Notes: generated by a model from the letters alone, not told the origin. A stretch of DNA of 64,000 nt from AP-15 sp963790875 (GCA_963790875.1 CAWBQT010000008.1:868001-932000); one strand, 5' to 3'. Positions 8,642 to 18,014 are shown, counted from the first letter of the stretch. A program made the numbers and translations.

Positions 8642-9586
8642 TCAGGCCCGCCGCGTATACCAGCCGCCGCGCCGGAAACGGTCGAGATAAGTCGGCAGCA
8701 CGGCTTCGACGGCAGTCGGTGCGATCCCTAGGCTCGCGAGGCCGAGGGCGCCCGAAGCGACGATATTGTCGGATTTCAACAGCTCGACCTGATCCGGTGT
8801 CAGCGGTGGGTTCGGCATTACCGACATCAGCCGCGCCAGGCCGGCGGCGACCCCGAACGGCAGGTCGACAAACCGCCGCTCGCGGCGGATCTCGCCGAGC
8901 AGCAGTTCGAGCAGCTCGCGCATGGCATAGATTTTGGGGCCGCCGAGCTCGTAGGTGCGACCGGCTGTCGCCGCGTCGTCGAGGCAGGCGACTGCCGCGT
9001 TGGCGACATCGTCGACATAAACCGGCTGAAATCGGGTTTCGCCGCTGCCGATCAGCGGCAATACCGGCGAGAGCATCGCCATCGTCGCGAACCGATTGAA
9101 AAACTGGTCTTCGGGACCGAACACGACCGAGGGGCGCAGGATCGTCGCGGTCGGAAAGGCATCGCGCACCGCCCGCTCGCCCGCCGCCTTGGTCCGTGCA
9201 TAGGCAGAAGCAGAACGCGAATCGACGCCGATCGCCGAGATGTGAACGAGACGTTCGATCCCGGCATCGCGAGCAAGCCGGGCTAGCCTGGCCGGACCGA
9301 CGTGATGCAGGAGGTCGAAGGTTTGCCTGCCGCTCTCGTGCAGAATGCCGACACAGTTGACGAGGGCTACGTTGCCGGCAAGAAAGGCCGGCAGCAAGTC
9401 GACATTGCCGAGGCCGACGTTCAAGGCGGCGATCTGCCCGACATCGCCGGTTGGCTTCAAGAACTTGGCTTCCTCGGCATGACGGCAGCCGATGGCGATC
9501 AACGCGCCCCGCTCGGCCAGCCGCTTGACGATATAGCGCCCTATGAAGCCGGACCCGCCGAGCACGGCAACCCGAGGATTGCGCAT
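8642..9586 (-). CDS. NDUFA9-like NAD(P)-binding protein
   Basis: A 314-residue atypical short-chain dehydrogenase/reductase related to the complex I accessory subunit NDUFA9. It begins VAVLGGSGFIGRYIVKRLAE, a Rossmann dinucleotide-binding motif, and has HISAIGVDSRSASAYARTKAAGE (Tyr-x3-Lys) and RPSVVFGPEDQFFNRF. In bacteria the role is not settled; quinone-related and complex-I-related roles have been suggested for the family. The start has a GGGGGAG ribosome binding site. It is transcribed toward the cyclophilin gene. Confidence 0.88.
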   Translation of the reverse strand: MRNPRVAVLGGSGFIGRYIVKRLAERGALIAIGCRHAEEAKFLKPTGDVGQIAALNVGLGNVDLLPAFLAGNVALVNCVGILHESGRQTFDLLHHVGPARLARLARDAGIERLVHISAIGVDSRSASAYARTKAAGERAVRDAFPTATILRPSVVFGPEDQFFNRFATMAMLSPVLPLIGSGETRFQPVYVDDVANAAVACLDDAATAGRTYELGGPKIYAMRELLELLLGEIRRERRFVDLPFGVAAGLARLMSVMPNPPLTPDQVELLKSDNIVASGALGLASLGIAPTAVEAVLPTYLDRFRRGGWYTRRA

Positions 9587-9814
9587 GGTCTCCCCCGAGA
9601 TGCGCCGGTCACGGCCGGCCCGAATCCGCTATCGGTTCTCGATCCTATAGCGTGACGCGCGCATCGCCGAAAGGCGGTGCTCCGTCTCGCCAACCGCACC
9701 CCACGCTGCGGTCGCATAGTGGAACAATATGCCGGTGGTGCGACAGAGCCAACGCATCAGTATCATCCGTCGGCAGCGCACCATTGCGTGCGACGCGAAT
9801 GCCAGGAAAAGACG

Positions 9815-10932
9815 ATGCCGGATGAGCCGCGTTTCGCTAACGCCTTCCCGATCCCCGCCCGGATGAAATCCTGGGTGCTGGGTGGCCCCGGAGAGATTTT
9901 GCCGGTCGAGAAGCCGGTGCCCCGACCCGGTCCCGCCGAAGTATTGGTTCAGATCGATGCCGTCGCGATCTGCGCCACCGATCTCGAAATCCTGCGGCAT
10001 GGCACCCCCGCCATGGTCGACGGCGGCCTGCCTTCAACAAGAACCTGACGATCGGCCACGAATATATGGGCACAGTGTTCGAACTCGGGGCGGCGGTCGA
10101 CGAGTATTCTCCGGGCGATCGCGTCACGGTCGAGGTGCATGCCGGCTGCGGCCGCTGCTCACGCTGCCGGCAAGGCATGTACACTGCATGTCTCAATTAT
10201 GGCGACCGGGCGAAGGGCCATCGCGCCAACGGGTTCACGACAGATGGCGGGTTCGCTGAATTCGCCGTCAACAACATCAATACGCTTGTCCACGTGCCCG
10301 ACGAGATGAGCGACGAGGAAGCAACCCTCGTCGTCACTGCCGGCACCGCGATGTACGGGCTCGACGTGCTGGGCGGGCTCGTCGCCGGCGATGGTGTAGC
10401 GGTGACGGGACCGGGACCGATTGGCTTGCTCGGGGTTGCCGTCGCCAAGACACTCGGCGCCGACCCGGTGATCCTGACCGGCACGCGCGACCGACGGCTC
10501 GAACTGGGCAAAAGGCTCGGCGCCGATTACGTCGTCAACGCTCGCCGCGAAGATGCCGTCGCCGCCGTCAGGCGCCTCACAGGCGGCAAGGGCGTCCGCT
10601 TCGTCCTCGAGTGTTCGGGTGCCGAGAATGCGCTCGACGAGGCGGCGCAGATGGTCGAACGCGGCGCGCGCATCTGCCTCGCCGCCTTTCCGCCGGAAAG
10701 AGTACCGGTCGATCTCGCCCACCTCGTGCGCAACAATATCTATGTCTACGGCATTCGCGGCGAAGGCCGCAGTGCGACGCACCGCGCGATGGCGCTGATG
10801 AAGCAGAAGCGGTTCGACGCGCGCCTTGTTCACACCCACAGCTTTCCGCTCGACGAGTTGCCGACGGCGCTCCGCTACGCCCGCGAACGGATTGGCGACG
10901 CGATCAAGGTCGTGGTCATGCCGCGGGCGTGA
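9815..10932 (+). pseudogene. Zinc-dependent alcohol dehydrogenase, frameshifted
   Basis: A medium-chain zinc alcohol/threonine dehydrogenase of about 372 residues split between two frames. The first part has the catalytic-zinc Cys (AICATDLEILRHG). After the shift come GHEYMGTVFELGAAV, the structural zinc loop VHAGCGRCSRCRQGMYTAC and the NAD(P) fold GPGPIGLLGVAVAK. At about 10031 the text GGCCTGCCTTCAACAAG has lost one base; adding one restores GGLP-FNKNLTIGHEYMG. The ATG at 9815 has AGGAAAAG upstream. The alcohol substrate cannot be inferred. The clean continuation on both sides suggests a sequencing indel rather than old decay. Confidence 0.85.
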
Positions 10933-10968
10933 GCCGGACGCGGTGCCCCTCTTGCCGCGGCTCGCGCA

Positions 10969-10997
10969 TTGACATCGGTACCGGGCCGGCTTATCTG
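10969..10997 (+). promoter_or_regulatory. Sigma-70 type promoter of tRNA-Leu
   Basis: TTGACA at 10969-10974, a 17-base spacer, and TATCTG at 10992-10997. The tRNA begins 15 bases after the -10 box, so the predicted transcription start is a few bases before the mature 5' end. Confidence 0.6.
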
Positions 10998-11011
10998 CGG
11001 CAGTCTTGGCG

Positions 11012-11098
11012 GCCCAGGTGGCGGAATTGGTAGACGCGCTAAATTCAGGTTCTAGTGGGCGAAAGCTCGTGGAAGTTCGAGTCTTCTCCTGGGCACCA
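11012..11098 (+). tRNA. tRNA-Leu (anticodon CAG)
   Basis: Eighty-seven bases including an encoded CCA. The acceptor arms GCCCAGG and CCTGGGC pair fully. The D-arm GTGGCGGAATTGGTAGAC and the long variable arm (TGGGCGAAAGCTCG) are of the leucine class, the T-loop is GTTCGAGTC, and the anticodon loop reads TTCAGGT, giving CAG. The anticodon stem (CTAAA against TCTAG) contains one A-C mismatch, which is unusual. Confidence 0.93.
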
Positions 11099-11130
11099 CC
11101 GCGCGCTGCATCCTCTTTCCGCGGCGCGGG

Positions 11131-11742
11131 ATGAGCCATCTTTTGTACCGTGGCGATCTGCCCCAGGCGGTCGACTTTGGAGCGGCGGTCGCGGTCGATA
11201 CCGAGGCGATGGGGCTGAACCCGCATCGCGATCGGCTGTGCCTCGTGCAGCTCTCGACCGGAGACGGGACGGCGCATCTGGTGCAGTTCGCGCCGGGAGA
11301 CTATGCGGCGCCGCGGCTGCGCCGGCTGCTCGCCGATCCTGGGGTGACCAAGCTGTTTCACTTTGCCCGCTTCGATCTTGCCATGCTCTATCGCTACCTT
11401 GAGGTGATGGCGCTCCCGCTCTACTGCACCAAGATCGCCTCGCGGCTGGCACGTACCTTCAGCGATCGGCACGGCCTCCGGGATCTGTGCAAGGATCTCC
11501 TCGGCGTCGATCTTTCGAAGCAGCAGCAGAGTTCGGATTGGGGATCGCCGGCGCTGTCCGCCGAACAGTTGCGCTACGCGGCCTCCGACGTGCTCCACCT
11601 CCATGCGCTGCGTGATCGGCTCGACGCGATGCTTGTCCGCGAAGGCCGCGACGCGTTGGCGCGCGCCTGCTTCGAATTCTTGCCGCATCGCGTTTTGCTT
11701 GATCTCGACGGCTGGGCGGAGCAAGACATCTTCGCGCATTAG
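11131..11742 (+). CDS. RNase D-like 3'-5' exonuclease (short form)
   Basis: A 203-residue DEDD-family exonuclease, the short RNase D form typical of alphaproteobacteria without the HRDC domains. Motif I is VAVDTEAMGL, motif II FHFARFDLAML and motif III YAASDVLHLHAL, supplying the metal-binding acidic residues and the Tyr. It probably trims RNA 3' ends in the cytosol. It lies just after tRNA-Leu and begins the conserved block leading to kdsD, lptCAB and rpoN. Confidence 0.88.
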   Translation: MSHLLYRGDLPQAVDFGAAVAVDTEAMGLNPHRDRLCLVQLSTGDGTAHLVQFAPGDYAAPRLRRLLADPGVTKLFHFARFDLAMLYRYLEVMALPLYCTKIASRLARTFSDRHGLRDLCKDLLGVDLSKQQQSSDWGSPALSAEQLRYAASDVLHLHALRDRLDAMLVREGRDALARACFEFLPHRVLLDLDGWAEQDIFAH

Positions 11743-11812
11743 CGGCACAGTCGGGGGGACGCGTATTCTGTTCGGCGCCGATTATCCGTGCCGGCCGGCG
11801 CGGCCGGGCGCG

Positions 11813-12820
11813 GTGAATAACCCTGCGGTGCTGACCGCGCGGTCCGTGCCCCGTTGCGAGGGCGGCAACGACGACCTCGCGGTTGCCCGCGTTGCGATCC
11901 GGGCCGAGATCGCAGGGCTTGAAAGACTGGCCGCAGGGCTCGACGAGCGCTTCTGTGCTGTCGTCGACCGCTGCGCCACGGCGGCCGGTCGGATCGTTGT
12001 CACCGGGCTCGGCAAGAGCGGCCATGTCGCCCGCAAGATCGCCGCCACCCTCGCCTCGACCGGCACCCTTTCGCAATTTGTCCACCCGGTTGAGGCCAGC
12101 CACGGCGATCTCGGCATGATCGGCCCGGAAGATGTGGTCCTGGCGCTGTCGAATTCCGGCGAGACCGCCGAACTTGCCGATATCATCGCTTATTCGCGCC
12201 GGTTCGCTATTCCGCTGATCGGTGTCACCAGCGGCGAGCGATCGGCGCTTGCCGATGCCGCCGATATCGTGCTGCTGCTGCCCGCCGCCGGCGAAGCCTG
12301 TCCGATGGGTCTCGCGCCGACGACATCGACGACGATGATGATGGCGCTCGGCGATGCGCTCGCCATCGCCTTGCTCGAGCGGAGGGGGTTTTCAAGCGCC
12401 GATTTTCGCCTGTTTCACCCAGGTGGGACTCTCGCGCGGCGCCTTTTGCGGGTCGACGAGATCATGCACTTGGAGCCGGAAATTCCGCTCGTCTCACCGG
12501 AGGCGCGCATGTCCGAGGCGATCCTCGTCATGTCGGCGAAAAGCTTCGGCTGCGTCGGTGTACAGGATGCCCGCGGTATTCTGATCGGGGTGATAACCGA
12601 TGGCGATCTGCGACGCCATATGGACAATTCGCTGCTCTGCCGCCGGGTGGCCGAAATCATGCACCCCGATCCGAAGACGATCACCGCCACGGTGTTGGCG
12701 GCCGAGGCGCTCGGGTCGATGAACCGGACCGCGATCACCGCCCTCTTCGTCGTCGATGCGGACGGCCGCCCGGTCGGCTTTCTCCATATGCACGACTGCC
12801 TGCGGGCCGGCATTGCATGA
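11813..12820 (+). CDS. kdsD: Arabinose-5-phosphate isomerase (KpsF/GutQ family)
   Basis: About 335 residues. An N-terminal SIS sugar-isomerase domain (GRIVVTGLGKSGHVARKIAATLASTG..., then LALSNSGETAELADII) is followed by two CBS domains (VSPEARMSEAILVMS..., DPKTITATVLAAEAL...). The enzyme converts ribulose-5-phosphate to arabinose-5-phosphate for Kdo synthesis in lipopolysaccharide. The conserved PTTSTTMMMALGDALA segment is present. GTG at 11813 gives the family length; no strong ribosome binding site is visible and the frame is open upstream, so the start is tentative. It is followed by lptC after four bases. Confidence 0.9.
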   Translation: MNNPAVLTARSVPRCEGGNDDLAVARVAIRAEIAGLERLAAGLDERFCAVVDRCATAAGRIVVTGLGKSGHVARKIAATLASTGTLSQFVHPVEASHGDLGMIGPEDVVLALSNSGETAELADIIAYSRRFAIPLIGVTSGERSALADAADIVLLLPAAGEACPMGLAPTTSTTMMMALGDALAIALLERRGFSSADFRLFHPGGTLARRLLRVDEIMHLEPEIPLVSPEARMSEAILVMSAKSFGCVGVQDARGILIGVITDGDLRRHMDNSLLCRRVAEIMHPDPKTITATVLAAEALGSMNRTAITALFVVDADGRPVGFLHMHDCLRAGIA

Positions 12821-12824
12821 CGAA

Positions 12825-13745
12825 ATGGTGGAATTGGTGCCTGTTGCCGGGCCGCTGATAGAGCAGGACACGCCGGACGCCGCGATGCCCGTCCCCGGCC
12901 TTGCGGTCGAGAGATGGCCGCCGCGCGCCCCAGGCGACGCCTATAGTCGGCGCGTCGCGTTTCTCAAGCGTTTTTTGCCGGCGATCGGGGTCGGCCTGCT
13001 GCTGCTCGTCGCGGCCTGGCCGCGTATCAGGCCGTTGCTGGACAGCGTGCGCCTCACTCTTCCGGTGATCGAGCGCCGCGACGCCAGGGAGTTGCGGATG
13101 GTCGATCCGCGTTATGCCGGGATCGATCGTCTAAACCGACCCTATGTTTTGACTGCCGTCACAGCCCGCCAGATGCCCGGGCAAAACGATCTGATGTCGC
13201 TCGATCACCCGCGCGGGCAACTCATCCTGCACGGCGGCGCCACGGTCGTTCTGACGGCGGCGACCGGGGTCTACCAGACTGAGGTCAAGCTGTTGGACCT
13301 GTTCGGCCACGTGACCCTCACGCACCAAAACGGAACCCGGTTCGTGACGCAGGCGGCGCATATCGATATCGCGGCGCAGACCGCTAGCGGGCACGACCCG
13401 GTCTCCGGAAAGGGGCCTTCCGGCGACATCGAGGCTGAGGGCTTTCGCATATTGGACAGGGGCGACACGGTCTTTTTCACCGGCGGCTCGCATCTTTTGC
13501 TGAAGCGGGTCGCCGTCGGCCGGGCGGGCCCGCCGCCGCCTGCGCTGCCCGTCCCGGTCGAAAATGCAGCCGGCCGATTGGCCGCCGCGGCGCTTGAGTT
13601 GCGCGCCGAGGAAACCGTTGCTCGATCGCCGGCGGGGCAAACGGCAACTGCCGGCCGCCCGACCGCCAACCTGCGTTCCACGGAAACGCCCGAGCCGAAG
13701 GGGCCGGCGGCGACGGTTTCCGGCGGCACGCGCCGTGCCGAATGA
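12825..13745 (+). CDS. lptC: Lipopolysaccharide export protein LptC
   Basis: A 306-residue single-span inner-membrane protein that links the LptBFG transporter to periplasmic LptA. A transmembrane helix (FLPAIGVGLLLLVAAWPRI) follows about 45 cytoplasmic residues. The periplasmic part has the LptC pattern of beta strands: MVDPRYAGIDRLNRPYVLTA, GATVVLTAATGVYQTEVKLL, and ASGHDPVSGKGPSGDIEAEGF. The C-terminal 85 residues are Ala/Pro-rich and extend beyond the usual length of about 200-220. The ATG is four bases after kdsD, indicating cotranscription. Confidence 0.85.
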   Translation: MVELVPVAGPLIEQDTPDAAMPVPGLAVERWPPRAPGDAYSRRVAFLKRFLPAIGVGLLLLVAAWPRIRPLLDSVRLTLPVIERRDARELRMVDPRYAGIDRLNRPYVLTAVTARQMPGQNDLMSLDHPRGQLILHGGATVVLTAATGVYQTEVKLLDLFGHVTLTHQNGTRFVTQAAHIDIAAQTASGHDPVSGKGPSGDIEAEGFRILDRGDTVFFTGGSHLLLKRVAVGRAGPPPPALPVPVENAAGRLAAAALELRAEETVARSPAGQTATAGRPTANLRSTETPEPKGPAATVSGGTRRAE

Positions 13746-13755
13746 GTGTGACTTC

Positions 13756-14829
13756 GTGAGAGGCTGGGGCGGGCCTCCTGCTGGGATTGCCCGAGTTTTG
13801 CGGCGCAAATCGCCGATCGCGCTCTTGGCGGCTTGCTTGCTGCTGCTCTCGCCGCCCAGGGGCGCCGCGACCATTAGCGGGCCCGCCGACAATCGGCCGA
13901 TCGCGATCACCGCCCAATCCGGCATCGAGTGGCAAAAGGAGGCACAGGTCTACGTCGCTCGCGGTAACGCCGTCGCGACGCGCGGGACGACGCAGGTGCA
14001 TGCCGATACGCTGACCGCGCATTACCGTCCGGCGAAAGGTGCGGAGGGCGGGAATGAGGTTTATCGTCTCGATGCCGACAGTCATGTCGTCATCAGCAAC
14101 GGCGCCGATACCGTGACCGGCGATAAGGCCGTCTACGACGTCGGCCAGCAAATCGCCGTCGTCACCGGCAAAGATCTGAAGTTGACGACGCCGACCGACG
14201 TCGTGACGGCGCGCGACAGCTTCGAATGGTACGATACTCAGCAGCTCGCCGTCGCCCGCGGCGATGCCGTCGCGGTCAGGGGCGACCGGCGAATCCGGGC
14301 CGATGTGCTGACTGCGCATCTGACCAAAGAGACGCCGCAGCCGGAGGCGGCGAAACCCGGAACGCCCGCGCCGGCGACAAAACCCGGCGCACCGGCAATG
14401 GCGGCAAAGCCGGCAACGGGTGGACCGGCGCCGGCGAAACAGCTGACTGCGGCGGCCGCGACTTCCGCCGGACCACCGGCCGCCGACGGTCAGGATTCGC
14501 GGATCAGTCGCATCGACGCCCAGGGAAAGGTCGTGGTCTCGACCGCGACCGACGTCGCCCGCGGCGACTACGGCGTTTACGACGCCAAAACCGACATCGC
14601 GACCTTGCTCGGTAACGTCACGATCACACGCGGGCAGAACGTGATCCGCGGCCCGTACGCCGTCGTCGACCTCAAGACGAACGTCAGCCGGATGATGACC
14701 TTGGTCGCCGCGCCGGGCAAACCCGCCCAGCCGGTCGAAGGCCTCTTCGTGCGTCAGGACGCAAGCGGCGCGCCGCCCGGCGCGGGCGCGTCCGGAAAAG
14801 CCGTTCCCGCCGCGGCACGGAAACCGTGA
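13756..14829 (+). CDS. lptA: Lipopolysaccharide transport periplasmic protein LptA
   Basis: About 357 residues. The GTG at 13756, 11 bases after lptC, yields a signal peptide (IALLAACLLLLSPPRGAA) and then OstA/LptA-type strands: QSGIEWQKEAQVYVARGNAVATRG, ADTLTAHY, VTGDKAVYDVGQQIAVVTG. A Pro/Ala-rich insert of about 50 residues (around 195-245) separates these from a last set of strands (ARGDYGVYDAKTDIATLLGNV), making it longer than the usual 180-220. LptA carries lipopolysaccharide across the periplasm. The stop overlaps the lptB start. Confidence 0.85.
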   Translation: MRGWGGPPAGIARVLRRKSPIALLAACLLLLSPPRGAATISGPADNRPIAITAQSGIEWQKEAQVYVARGNAVATRGTTQVHADTLTAHYRPAKGAEGGNEVYRLDADSHVVISNGADTVTGDKAVYDVGQQIAVVTGKDLKLTTPTDVVTARDSFEWYDTQQLAVARGDAVAVRGDRRIRADVLTAHLTKETPQPEAAKPGTPAPATKPGAPAMAAKPATGGPAPAKQLTAAAATSAGPPAADGQDSRISRIDAQGKVVVSTATDVARGDYGVYDAKTDIATLLGNVTITRGQNVIRGPYAVVDLKTNVSRMMTLVAAPGKPAQPVEGLFVRQDASGAPPGAGASGKAVPAAARKP

Positions 14830-15670
14830 CCAGGGTGCGGAATACTTCCAATGCTTCAGCCGGCGTCGCGACGCGCAGCTGGCCGCGGCTCGTCGCTGAC
14901 ACCGGCGATTTGACCCTCAGTAACCTTCCCGCCCGCGGTCTGCCGGGCCGCGGTCTCTTGGGCCAGGGCTTAGGAAAGAGCTTCAAGCGCCGCCCGGTGC
15001 TGCGCGGCGTCGACATCTCGGTGGAGCGCGGCGAGGTGGTCGGACTGCTGGGGCCGAACGGGGCGGGCAAGACAACCTGCTTTTACATCATCACCGGGCT
15101 CATCGCCGCCGATACCGGGGTCGTCAGCCTGGACGGACGCGACATCACCGATTTGCCGATGTACCGTCGCGCCCGCCTCGGTATCGGCTATCTGCCGCAG
15201 GAAGCCTCGATATTTCGCGGTTTGACGGTTGAACAAAATATTCGTGCCATTCTCGAAGATCGCCGAGCCGAAGCCGGATCTGCGCGAGGCGATGCTCGAA
15301 GCCCTGCTGGCGGAGTTTTCGATCACGCATCTCAGGCGGACGCCGGCGGCGGCACTATCCGGCGGCGAGCGGCGGCGTTGCGAAATCGCCCGAGCACTCG
15401 CCAATCAGCCGCACTTCATCCTGCTCGACGAACCGCTGGCTGGTATCGATCCGATCGCGGTCGGTGACATCCGGGGGCTCGTCCGGCATCTGAAGGACCG
15501 TGGCATCGGCGTGCTGATCACCGACCACAATGTGCGCGAGACCCTCGAAGATCGTCGATCGCGCCTATATCCTCCACGAAGGCCGGCTGCTGATGCAGGG
15601 CGCGCCTGCCGAGATCGTTGCCGACGTCGACGTGAGGCGCGTTTTCCTCGGTGATCGCTTTAGCCTATAA
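14826..15670 (+). pseudogene. lptB: LPS export ABC ATPase LptB, two frameshifts as printed
   Basis: ATPase of the Lpt system that powers lipopolysaccharide extraction. A GTG overlaps the lptA stop. Frame one gives Walker A (GLLGPNGAGKTTCFYIITG) and the Q-loop region GYLPQEASIFRGLTVEQNI. At about 15252-15262 the frame shifts and continues EPKPDLREAMLEALLAEF, then the signature LSGGERRRCEIARAL and Walker B FILLDEPLAGID, with the H-loop VLITDHNVRETLE. At 15544-15554 it shifts again and ends VDRAYILHEGRLLMQG...RVFLGDRFSL. Both lesions fall in the same 11-base string CTCGAAGATCG, and dropping one base in each restores L-E-I. The gene is normally essential, so sequence error is likely. Confidence 0.85.
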
Positions 15671-15691
15671 GCCGCCCCTGGACGGAGCGGA

Positions 15692-17185
15692 ATGAATAGG
15701 ATCGGCTTCTCGCAGCGCCTCGAACTGCGCCAATCGCAGTCTCTGGTGATGACGCCTCAGCTGCAGCAGGCGATCAGGATGCTGCAACTGTCCAATCTCG
15801 AGCTCAGTGATTTTGTCGACGCCGAGATCCAACAAAACCCGCTGCTCGAGCGGCGAGAGCGCGGTGGGACGGAAGCCGCGGCCGAGGGCGGGGGCGCCGC
15901 TCAAGAACTCGCGCCGGCGATGCCGCTCGACAACTCAGCCGGCGAACTCGCATCCGATGGCGCCGAGCATTGGCGGGCCGCGGCGGGCGAGGAAGGCGAC
16001 GGGTCGTTCGATTTCGGTGGTGAACCGCAGCGCTGGGGCGGCCGCAGCCGTACCCTCGGCACCGACGATCGGGCATCCGTCGAGCAGGCCGCCGGCCGGC
16101 CGCGTACTCTGCGTGAGCATGTCGAGGAGCAGATCGGCGCCGATCTGAACGATCCCGTAGAGCGGGTGATCGCGCACCATCTCCTCGATATGCTCGACGA
16201 AGCCGGCTACTTGACGGGCGCGCTCGACAATGTCGCGCAGTTTCTCGGCTGCAGTGTGTCGCGGATCGAAGCGGTTCTCTCGCGGCTGCAGCAATTCGAC
16301 CCTGCAGGCATTTTTGCCCGCGACCTCGCGGAATGCCTGTCCCTGCAGTTGCGCGAGCGCGATCGCCTCGATCCGGCAATGCAAACGCTTCTGAAACACC
16401 TTCCGTTGCTGGCGTCGCGCAATATCGCGGCGCTGGTCCGGCTTTGTGAGGTTGACGCCGAGGATGTCGCGGACATGATCGCCGAGATCAGATCGCTCGA
16501 TCCGCGGCCTGGCCTCGTTTTCGATCCGCCGCTCGCCCAGCCCGTCGTTCCCGACATCCTGATGCGCGCATTGCCCGCGGGAGGCTGGGTCGTCGAACTC
16601 AACACCGAGACACTGCCGCGCGTGCTCGTCAACAATCGATACCTCGCGGAAGTGAGCCGGGCGACGCGCAACAAGGCAGAAAAGGATTATTTGACCGAGC
16701 GCTTGCAGGCGGCGAATTGGCTGGTCAAGTCGCTGCATCAACGGGCCACGACTATCCTCAAGGTTGCCGCCGAGATCGTCCGCCAGCAGGAAGCCTTCTT
16801 CCGCCGCGGCGTGCGATCGTTGCGACCGCTGATCCTGCGCGACATCGCCGACGCGATCGGCATGCACGAAAGCACGGTCAGCCGAGTAACCAGCAACAAA
16901 TACATGGCAACGCCGCGCGGCCTTTACGAACTGAAATACTTCTTTACCTCGGCGATCCCCGGGTCGCGCGGCGGTGATGCGCATTCGGCGGAGGCGGTAC
17001 GTCATCGCATTCGCGGCCTGATCGACAGCGAGCTCCCCGGCAGCACGCTGTCGGACGAGCGGATCGTCGAATTGCTGCGCCGTGACGGCGTCGACATCGC
17101 GCGTCGAACCGTGGCGAAATATCGCGATGCGATGCGCATCCCGTCGTCGGTGTTGCGGCGGCGCGAAAAGCTGCTCGAACTCTGA
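15692..17185 (+). CDS. rpoN: RNA polymerase sigma-54 factor
   Basis: A 497-residue sigma-54. The N-terminal glutamine-rich activator-interaction region reads SQRLELRQSQSLVMTPQLQQAIRMLQLSN. An acidic linker and core-binding part follow (around 100-300). The C-terminal part has the promoter-binding helix region (LILRDIADAIGMHESTVSRVTSNKYMATPRG) and the RpoN box IARRTVAKYRDAMRIPSS. It directs transcription from -24/-12 promoters with enhancer-binding ATPases. It starts 21 bases after lptB, and hpf and ptsN follow, as in many proteobacteria. Confidence 0.96.
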   Translation: MNRIGFSQRLELRQSQSLVMTPQLQQAIRMLQLSNLELSDFVDAEIQQNPLLERRERGGTEAAAEGGGAAQELAPAMPLDNSAGELASDGAEHWRAAAGEEGDGSFDFGGEPQRWGGRSRTLGTDDRASVEQAAGRPRTLREHVEEQIGADLNDPVERVIAHHLLDMLDEAGYLTGALDNVAQFLGCSVSRIEAVLSRLQQFDPAGIFARDLAECLSLQLRERDRLDPAMQTLLKHLPLLASRNIAALVRLCEVDAEDVADMIAEIRSLDPRPGLVFDPPLAQPVVPDILMRALPAGGWVVELNTETLPRVLVNNRYLAEVSRATRNKAEKDYLTERLQAANWLVKSLHQRATTILKVAAEIVRQQEAFFRRGVRSLRPLILRDIADAIGMHESTVSRVTSNKYMATPRGLYELKYFFTSAIPGSRGGDAHSAEAVRHRIRGLIDSELPGSTLSDERIVELLRRDGVDIARRTVAKYRDAMRIPSSVLRRREKLLEL

Positions 17186-17316
17186 CGCACCCGCCTTGAC
17201 GTGACAATTGAGGTTGCCTAGCGTGGGATGCTTGATCCCTCCGCAGCGGGTTCCCAATTTCGATCGCGCCGGGCGCAATCGCGAACCGGCGCCAGCGGGA
17301 AGAGGTGACCGGCGCA

Positions 17317-17913
17317 ATGCAGCTGACCGTCACAGGCAAACAGATCGAGATCGGCGAGGCGCTGCGCAATCACGTCGATACCGGTCTCGGCGGAATTCTT
17401 GCAAAATATTTCAAGACCGCAATCGAGGCCCATGTCGTCCTCGGCAAGGAAGCGCATTTGTTTCGTGCCGAGATCTCGCTGCATGTCGGACGCGGGATTA
17501 TCGTCAATGCGAGTGCGACGTCGGTCGATTGCGGCGCCGCCTTCGATGCCGGTGCGGAGCGCATCGCCAAGCAGTTGCGGCGGTACAAGCGCCGATTGCG
17601 CGCCCACCACGCCAGGACGCACGAGGAAGAAGTGGAGGCGGGCGAGCGCGCGCGAAGTTATGTGTTGGCGCCGTTCGCCGAGGAAGCGGGAGAGAGCGGA
17701 TGGCCGGCGGTTGTCGCCGAGACGATCACCGAGCTGCCAAACCTGACCGTCGGCGAGGCAGTGATGCGGATGGATCTTGCCGATGCACCGGTGCTGCTGT
17801 TCCGCAACCGCTCGCGAGGGGAGCTCAATCTTGTCTACCGGCGTCTGGACGGTAATATCGGATGGATCGAGCCCGATCTCGATCCGGTCTTGCGGACCGG
17901 TCGACGCGCCTGA
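17317..17913 (+). CDS. hpf: Ribosome hibernation promoting factor, long form
   Basis: A 198-residue protein of the long HPF/RaiA type. The N-terminal S30AE domain runs from MQLTVTGKQIEIGEALRNHV through HLFRAEISLHVGRGIIVNASA and the basic KQLRRYKRRLRAHH. The C-terminal RaiA_C domain contains LTVGEAVMRMDLADAPVLLFRN and ELNLVYRRLDGNIGWIEPD. The C-domain dimerises to form 100S ribosomes in resting cells. The ATG at 17317 follows GGGAAGAGGTGACC. It lies between rpoN and ptsN. Confidence 0.93.
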   Translation: MQLTVTGKQIEIGEALRNHVDTGLGGILAKYFKTAIEAHVVLGKEAHLFRAEISLHVGRGIIVNASATSVDCGAAFDAGAERIAKQLRRYKRRLRAHHARTHEEEVEAGERARSYVLAPFAEEAGESGWPAVVAETITELPNLTVGEAVMRMDLADAPVLLFRNRSRGELNLVYRRLDGNIGWIEPDLDPVLRTGRRA

Positions 17914-18014
17914 GCCCACCGCTGCGTGATGAGGCACCTTTCTCCTCGGCGCAACCGGCCGGTGAAGACAGATACCGAAGCCCGCCGCCGCGACCGCCGA
18001 GCTGAGGTGAAGCA

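Noticed and set aside
10159..11748. A 529-codon minus-strand frame
   Set aside because: It runs opposite the alcohol dehydrogenase, the tRNA and the RNase D-like gene and shows no domain.
15252..15554. Programmed +1 frameshifting in lptB
   Set aside because: No stop codon, stimulatory structure or conserved shift signal is seen, and other genes in the window have similar one-base breaks; sequence error is simpler.
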